Below are positions 59,471 through 64,000 of a stretch of DNA of 64,000 bases, piece by piece (positions within the stretch are counted from its first letter, which is position 1; each line of letters opens with the position of its first letter). Where the stretch lies: NCBI RefSeq assembly GCF_000718515.1, contig NZ_JNZS01000002.1, forward strand, positions 1-64,000, read 5' to 3'. The position numbers were made by a program, and so were the translations under genes. The notes under the pieces were generated by a model. That model did not search any database, was not told where the DNA came from, and saw only the letters and a list, made by a program, of their open reading frames with translations. Source of the stretch: Micromonospora parva (GTDB taxonomy: Bacteria > Actinomycetota > Actinomycetes > Mycobacteriales > Micromonosporaceae).

Positions 59471-60127
59471 GTGGCTGATCTGCTGGACCGGTGGCGGGCG
59501 GCGGCCCGGGATGCCGGCGCGAGGCCCGACCCGGACACGACCCGGGCCGGGGAGATGGTGATCGCCCGGTGGCGGGAGCCGCACCGGCACTATCACACGC
59601 TGGCCCATCTGACGGCGGTGCTCGATGTGGTGGACCAGCACGCCGACCTGGCCGATCGGGTCGACGTGGTCCGGTTGGCGGCCTGGTTCCACGACGTGGT
59701 CTACGACCCCCGGGCCGCTGGCGACGCCAACGAACGCGACAGCGCGGCACTGGCCGGGAGCGTGCTCACCGGGCTCGGGGTGCCGACGTCCACGGTGGCC
59801 GAGGTGCACCGGCTGGTGGTGCTCACCGCCGGGCACTCGGTGACCCCGGACGACCGGGACGGCGCGCTGCTCTGCGATGCGGACCTGGCCGTGCTGGCCG
59901 CGCCGCCGGCCCGCTACGAGCGGTACGCGGCGGCGATCCGCCGGGAGTACGCCCACGTGCCGGAGCCGGCCTTCCGGGCTGGACGGGCCGCGGTGTTGAC
60001 CGGCCTGCTGGCGCTGCCCGCGCTGTTCCGGCTGCCGCCGCTGGCGACCCGGTGGGAAGAGCCTGCCCGGGCCAACGTGCGCCGGGAACTCGCCGCGCTC
60101 AGCGGGGAGCCGCAGAACGCGGGCTGA
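59471..60127 (+). CDS. HD-domain metal-dependent hydrolase
   Basis: The 218-residue protein is an HD phosphohydrolase-type domain: HRHYHTLAHLTAVLD gives the first histidine cluster, AAWFHDVVYDP the HD pair and LCDADLAVL the final aspartate. It probably hydrolyses a phosphate ester; no substrate is known. A CAGACT six bases before the GTG is only a weak promoter match. It overlaps the convergent DUF4031 gene by 29 bp. Confidence 0.87.
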   Translation: MADLLDRWRAAARDAGARPDPDTTRAGEMVIARWREPHRHYHTLAHLTAVLDVVDQHADLADRVDVVRLAAWFHDVVYDPRAAGDANERDSAALAGSVLTGLGVPTSTVAEVHRLVVLTAGHSVTPDDRDGALLCDADLAVLAAPPARYERYAAAIRREYAHVPEPAFRAGRAAVLTGLLALPALFRLPPLATRWEEPARANVRRELAALSGEPQNAG

Positions 60128-60383
60128 CCAGGTGCTTCGGGCGACGCAGGCCGGTGCTGCGGAGCAACTGGACCAGTTCCCGGCTCGGCACGACCTGCGC
60201 ACCGAGCCACACCGCCGCCGCGAACCGGTCGGCCGGGATGTCGTAGTGGTCCCGGTCGAAGCCGCGCCTCGGCGCGCCGAGCGTCTCGGCGAAGGCGTGC
60301 AGCTCGGCGTACGAGACGTCACTGATCAGGTGCGACCAGAGCCGGCCGCGCCACGGCCAGGCCGGCCGGTCCAGGTAGAGCAT
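60099..60383 (-). CDS. DUF4031 family protein
   Basis: The 94-residue protein matches DUF4031 (MLYLDRPAWPWRGRLWSHLISD, HAFAETLGAPRRGFDRDHYDIP), a small actinobacterial family of unknown function. TAGCTT ends seven bases before the ATG, so the mRNA is probably leaderless. The end overlaps the HD gene on the opposite strand by 29 bp. It is divergent from the GlcD gene. Confidence 0.83.
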   Translation of the reverse strand: MLYLDRPAWPWRGRLWSHLISDVSYAELHAFAETLGAPRRGFDRDHYDIPADRFAAAVWLGAQVVPSRELVQLLRSTGLRRPKHLVSPRSAAPR

Positions 60384-60451
60384 GATGTCCAAGCTATCCC
60401 GTCGAGTCGATCATGTTGTTGATCGCCGGTCGGCGGCTTAGCCTCGGCTGC

Positions 60452-61852
60452 ATGGCTGCCACCGCGCTCCTCGACGACCTGCGCGCTGCGCTCGGTGACG
60501 ACGCCGTGCTCACCGACCCGGACCTGCTGCTGATGCACCAGCGCGACGAGGCCGACCTGTGCGCCGCCGGCCTGCCGTTGGTGGTGACCCGCCCGCGCGA
60601 CACCGGGCAGGTGGTCGCCGTGGTCCAGGCCGCGGCGCGACACGGCGTACCGGTGGTGCCGCAGGGTGCGCGGACCGGGCTGGCCGGCGCGGCGAACGCG
60701 GTGGACGGCGCGGTGGTGCTCAGCACCGTCGCGATGAACGAGATCCGGGAGATCGATCCGGTGAGCCGGATCGCTGTGGTCCAACCGGGGGTGGTCAACG
60801 CGGCGCTGGCCGGTGCGGTGGCCAAGCAGGGCCTCTGGTACCCGCCCGACCCCGGTTCCTGGGAGTCGTCCACGATCGGCGGCAACGTGGCCACCAACGC
60901 CGGCGGCATGTGCTGCGTCAAGTACGGCGTGACCACCGAGTACGTGCTCGGCCTGGAGGTGGTGCTCGCCTCCGGCGAGGTGCTGCGCACCGGGCGGCGG
61001 ACGGCCAAGGGAGTGGCCGGCTACGACCTGACCCGGCTGTTCGTCGGTTCGGAGGGCACCCTCGGCGTGATCACCGAGGTGACCGTGGCGCTGCGGCCCG
61101 CCCCGGCCGACTCGCTGACCCTGGTGGCGGTCTTTCCGTCCGTCGCCACCGCCGGCGCGGCGGTGGCCGAGATCGCGGCTCGCGGGCTCACCCCCAGCCT
61201 GCTGGAGTTGCTGGACCAGACCCACCTGCGGGCGATCGAGGCGTACCAGCCGATGGGGTTGCGGACCGACGCGCAGGCCCTGCTGCTGGCCGCCGCGGAC
61301 ACCGGCACCCGGGCGGCGGACGACCTGGCGGTGCTGGCCGAGGTGTGCGAGGCCGTCGGTGCCGACGAGGTCTACGCGGCCACCGACGCGGTGGAGGCGG
61401 CGGCACTGCTACAGGCCCGGCGGTTGGCCCACCCGGCCATGGAGAAGTTCGCGGCGGACACCTACCCGGGCGGCAACGGCGGCCTGGTGATCGACGATGT
61501 GGCGGTGCCGCGGGGCGCACTCGCCGCGCTCCTGGACGGGGTCGCCCGGATCGCCGCCGAGTGCGAGGTGCCGATCGGCGTGGTGGGGCACGCCGGGGAC
61601 GGCAACATGCACCCGAACATCGTGGTCGACCGGGCCGACCCGGCGAGCGTGGCGCGGGGCCGGCGAGCCTTTGACGAGATCATGCGGCTCGGCCTGGACC
61701 TGGGCGGCACCTGCACCGGCGAGCACGGGGTGGGGCTGCTCAAACGGGACTGGCTGGCCCAGGAGGTCGGGCCGGTCGGCGTCCGGGTACATCAGGCGAT
61801 CAAGTCGGCGCTCGACCCGGCCGGCCTGCTCAACCCGGGCAAGGTGCTCTGA
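60452..61852 (+). CDS. glcD: FAD-linked oxidase, glycolate oxidase GlcD-type
   Basis: The 466-residue flavoenzyme has the FAD-binding PCMH half (VVPQGARTGLAGAANAVDG, ESSTIGGNVATNAGGMCCVK, VGSEGTLGVITEVTVALRP) and the C-terminal oxidase half with GHAGDGNMHPNIVVD and GTCTGEHGVGLLKRDWL. It oxidises 2-hydroxy acids such as glycolate or D-lactate. No glcE/glcF partner is adjacent, so it may be a stand-alone D-lactate or 2-hydroxyglutarate-type dehydrogenase. TAGCCT ends seven bases before the ATG. Confidence 0.9.
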   Translation: MAATALLDDLRAALGDDAVLTDPDLLLMHQRDEADLCAAGLPLVVTRPRDTGQVVAVVQAAARHGVPVVPQGARTGLAGAANAVDGAVVLSTVAMNEIREIDPVSRIAVVQPGVVNAALAGAVAKQGLWYPPDPGSWESSTIGGNVATNAGGMCCVKYGVTTEYVLGLEVVLASGEVLRTGRRTAKGVAGYDLTRLFVGSEGTLGVITEVTVALRPAPADSLTLVAVFPSVATAGAAVAEIAARGLTPSLLELLDQTHLRAIEAYQPMGLRTDAQALLLAAADTGTRAADDLAVLAEVCEAVGADEVYAATDAVEAAALLQARRLAHPAMEKFAADTYPGGNGGLVIDDVAVPRGALAALLDGVARIAAECEVPIGVVGHAGDGNMHPNIVVDRADPASVARGRRAFDEIMRLGLDLGGTCTGEHGVGLLKRDWLAQEVGPVGVRVHQAIKSALDPAGLLNPGKVL

Positions 61853-61862
61853 CCGGCTGCGG

Positions 61863-62396
61863 TCAGCCCTTGACCTCGGCCGGGGTGGCCTGGGTCAGCA
61901 GCAGCAGGATCTCCCCGGCGACCGGCGTGAGCTCCTCACCGGGGCAGTCCTGTGAGGTGATCAGCCCGGTCGAGGTGATGAGGCTGGACGTCAGCGCGTC
62001 GATGCAGGTGGTCCGGTACCGCCGGGCCTGATCGGTCTCGTCGGCCAGCGCCGGGTTGGCCAGCAGCACCTGGAGCCGCTCGGTCAACTCCGGTGCGAGG
62101 GTGCCCCGGGAGGTCACCCCGTCGCCGGCGCAGTCGACGCACTGCCACGCGCCGTTGCGCTCGACGCTCAGGGTGCGCATCGGCCCGTCCTCACCGAGGC
62201 GTTGAAGCAGGCTGACCTGGCCGGCGGCGACAGTGGTGGGGATCTCCAGCTGCGATCCGCCACCCGCCGTGCCCGTCGTCTGCTCCACCGAGCTGTTCGG
62301 CTTGTCCCGGTCGAAGAGCGAGCACCCGGTCAGGGCGCTGGCGAGTGCGACGGCGAGCAGGGGTCCGAGCAGACGAGGGCGGGCGCGGTGTTGCAC
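61863..62396 (-). CDS. uncharacterised lipoprotein
   Basis: I do not recognise this 177-residue protein. Its signal peptide LLAVALASALTGC gives lipidated Cys25, and three more cysteines (CVDC and DCPGEE regions) could form disulfides. It ends in a helical VAGEILLLLTQATPAEV segment. TAGGTT ends seven bases before the GTG, predicting a leaderless mRNA. It is convergent with glcD and lies between it and glpD. Confidence 0.8.
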   Translation of the reverse strand: MQHRARPRLLGPLLAVALASALTGCSLFDRDKPNSSVEQTTGTAGGGSQLEIPTTVAAGQVSLLQRLGEDGPMRTLSVERNGAWQCVDCAGDGVTSRGTLAPELTERLQVLLANPALADETDQARRYRTTCIDALTSSLITSTGLITSQDCPGEELTPVAGEILLLLTQATPAEVKG

Positions 62397-62484
62397 GCGC
62401 GGAAACCTACCCCACCGTAGGTAGCGTTCGAAACCACCATCCGGGTCGGTATCGATAGTTACCCATTGGTAACGTCGCAATTCG

Positions 62485-64000
62485 TCATCGAGCGGACTGT
62501 CGCAGCTCCGCCTGACCGTCACCACCCCGGTCGGCCGCGTAACCCCGGACGTCCGGAGCGCCCAACCGGGCGGCGTCCGCCGCCGCGTCGTCCGGCATCA
62601 ACTGGGACTGCCGCTCCGCCTCCACCCGGGCGCGGTAGTGCTCGACCTCGCGGGCCCGGGTGGCCGCATCCCAACCGAGCACCGCCCCCATCAACTCGGC
62701 GGCGTGCTCCGCCGACTCCAACCCCCGGTGGCTGGTCTCGAACGAGATCCGGGTCCGTCGGGTCAGCACGTCCTCCAGGTGCAGCGCACCCTCGGCCCGC
62801 GCCGCGTAGGCGACCTCGGCCGCCAGATACTCCGGAGCACCGGCCAGCGGGGACGCCAGCAGTGGATCGGCGTCCACCAGCGCCAGCAGGTCCAGGGTGA
62901 GGGTGCCGTACCGCTCCAGCAGGTGCTCCACCACGCCCACCGGCACGCCGTGCCGGCGGGCCAGGTCGGCCCGGTCCCGCCACATCGCCGGGTAGCCGTC
63001 GGCGCCGAGCAGCGGCAGGTCGGCGGTGCGCGACGCGCGGGCCCCACCGAGGCGGCGAGCGGCCCGGTCGACCACGTCCGACGCCATCACCCGGTACGTC
63101 GTGTACTTGCCGCCCGCGACCAGCAACAGCCCGAGCATCGGCTCGAAGACCGCGTGCTCACGGGAGAGCTTCGAGGTCGAGTCGGCCTCGCCGGCCAGCA
63201 GCGGCCGCAGCCCGGCGTACACCCCCTCGATGTCGGCGGTGGTCAGCGGCCGGTCCAGCACCGTGTTGACCTGCTGGAGGAGGTAGTCGATGTCCCGGGC
63301 CGAGGCGGCCGGGTGGGAGCGGTCCAGCCGCCAGTCGGTGTCCGTGGTGCCGATGATCCAGTGCCCGCCCCACGGGATGACGAAGAGCACCGAACTCGCC
63401 GTCCGCAGAATGAGCCCCGTCTCGCCGGTGATCGCCGAGCGGGGCACCACCAGGTGCACCCCCTTGGAGGCGCGCACCCGGACCCCGGGCCGCAGGCCCA
63501 CGTCGTTGAGCATCCGGGACATGTCGTCGCTCCACACACCGGTGGCGGCGATGACGGTGCGAGCCTGCACCTCGAACTCCGCGTCCGGTGAACCGGGCGG
63601 GGCCTCCAGGTCCCGGACCCGGACGCCGGTCACCTCGCGCGCCTGCCGGATCAGCCCGACGGCGCGGGCACTGCTCACCACGGTGGCGCCCAGGCTGGCC
63701 GCGGTGCGGGCCAGGGTGACCACCAGCCGGGCGTCGTCGACCTGCCCGTCGTAGTAGCGGATGGCCCCGGCCAGCGCGTCGGCCCGCAGACTCGGGAAGA
63801 TCCGCCGGGCACCCTCCCGGGTCAGGTGACGGTGCAGCGGCATACCCCGGCCACCGCCGAAGACCCCCGCGAAGGCGTCGTACGCGGCCACGCCCGCGCC
63901 GTAGTACGAACGGCGGAAGACCCGGGCCGGCAGGTCCCGCAGGCCCCGCCCCGCCGGCAGCGGCACCATGATCGGCACCGGGCGGACCAGGTGCGGCGCG
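62485..64000 (-). CDS. glpD: aerobic glycerol-3-phosphate dehydrogenase GlpD, 5' end outside window
   Basis: The 505 residues inside the window are the C-terminal part of GlpD, an FAD membrane-associated enzyme that oxidises glycerol-3-phosphate to DHAP. The FAD and active-site motifs VVIAATGVWSDD-like IAATGVWSDD, GVHLVVPRSAITG, IPWGGHWIIGTTDTD and LLLVAGGKYTTYRVMASDVVD are present. A C-terminal DAO_C helical domain ends in a polar tail. The reading frame continues open through the right edge (APHLVRPVPIMVPLPAG), so the N-terminal FAD motif lies beyond the window. Confidence 0.95.
   Translation of the reverse strand, partial: APHLVRPVPIMVPLPAGRGLRDLPARVFRRSYYGAGVAAYDAFAGVFGGGRGMPLHRHLTREGARRIFPSLRADALAGAIRYYDGQVDDARLVVTLARTAASLGATVVSSARAVGLIRQAREVTGVRVRDLEAPPGSPDAEFEVQARTVIAATGVWSDDMSRMLNDVGLRPGVRVRASKGVHLVVPRSAITGETGLILRTASSVLFVIPWGGHWIIGTTDTDWRLDRSHPAASARDIDYLLQQVNTVLDRPLTTADIEGVYAGLRPLLAGEADSTSKLSREHAVFEPMLGLLLVAGGKYTTYRVMASDVVDRAARRLGGARASRTADLPLLGADGYPAMWRDRADLARRHGVPVGVVEHLLERYGTLTLDLLALVDADPLLASPLAGAPEYLAAEVAYAARAEGALHLEDVLTRRTRISFETSHRGLESAEHAAELMGAVLGWDAATRAREVEHYRARVEAERQSQLMPDDAAADAARLGAPDVRGYAADRGGDGQAELRQSAR

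Noticed and set aside
1-64000. Many long open frames on strands opposite to, or out of phase with, clear genes (for example large minus-strand frames across the sugar and pst operons).
   Set aside because: They lack recognisable domains, are Arg/Pro/Gly/Ala-rich, and mirror the high-GC third-position bias of the real gene; each overlaps a gene with motifs and a ribosome-binding site or promoter.
1-64000. tRNA or rRNA genes.
   Set aside because: I found no TPsiC-arm-like or rRNA-like conserved strings on either strand while reading; a tRNAscan run would be decisive.

Overview
The window is very GC-rich (roughly 70%), with dense short-spaced genes, frequent GTG starts, mycothiol genes (mshD and a mycothiol-dependent-isomerase-like DinB protein), a GlnR regulator, a SAM-IV riboswitch and a cysteine-rich leader peptide. 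This points to a chromosomal segment of a high-GC actinobacterium, most probably Micromonosporaceae (Micromonospora-like). I see no rRNA, tRNA, CRISPR array, insertion sequence, phage or plasmid gene; nearly everything is housekeeping, transport or regulation. About 66 protein genes are supported, including four short ones of 21-55 codons.

Layout: 0-2 kb, murB and a DinB/maleylpyruvate-isomerase-like gene. 2-7.8 kb, a beta-glucoside ABC uptake operon (solute-binding lipoprotein, two permeases, GH1 beta-glucosidase, LacI regulator) behind a promoter flanked by two identical palindromic operators. 7.9-9.3 kb, a Rid-family gene and a double GNAT acetyltransferase. 9.3-11.8 kb, a TetR-ATPase-FtsX permease operon with a palindrome inside its own promoter. 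12-13.3 kb, macro-domain and EI24 genes. 13.5-18 kb, an ABC-2 transporter cotranscribed with a NarL-type two-component system and a WYL regulator. 18-26.9 kb, an SDR, AlaX, hydrolases, an XRE-hbhA-DUF2516 block, asparaginase, BKACE, YgfZ and a Fur-family (Nur-like) regulator.

26.9-43.9 kb follows the gene order of M. tuberculosis Rv0812-Rv0821c (from memory): pabC-like, nitrobindin, sseC, a CysA-type sulfurtransferase preceded by a cysteine-rich leader ORF, lmeA, glnR, mshD and pst genes. A DsrE protein, an SCP2-like protein, a glycogen debranching-type enzyme and two uncharacterised genes are interposed. The pstSCAB operon has 11-bp-phased PHO boxes. 46-49 kb holds a second phosphate cluster (Pit transporter, DUF47/PhoU-like protein, PPK2), also with three 11-bp-phased PHO boxes, so phosphate uptake and polyphosphate genes are linked by regulation as well as position.

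49-64 kb: an ECF41/SigJ-like sigma factor, DUF402, DinG-type helicase, AI-2E-family permease, GroES-like protein, a 55-aa membrane protein, a PrsW-family membrane protease, a SAM-IV riboswitch driving a SufS-like class V aminotransferase, a FUSC-like membrane protein, HD hydrolase, DUF4031, a GlcD-type oxidase, a lipoprotein and the 3' part of glpD running off the right edge.

Two noncoding themes stand out. First, over twenty genes have a TANNNT -10 box ending 6-8 nt before the start codon, predicting leaderless mRNAs. Second, two families of intergenic palindromes recur: one with a CAAGATC edge and a GAGGCCACT stem (three copies), one with a GAGCGTGATG edge (two copies). Most sit just downstream of plus-strand genes or between convergent genes.
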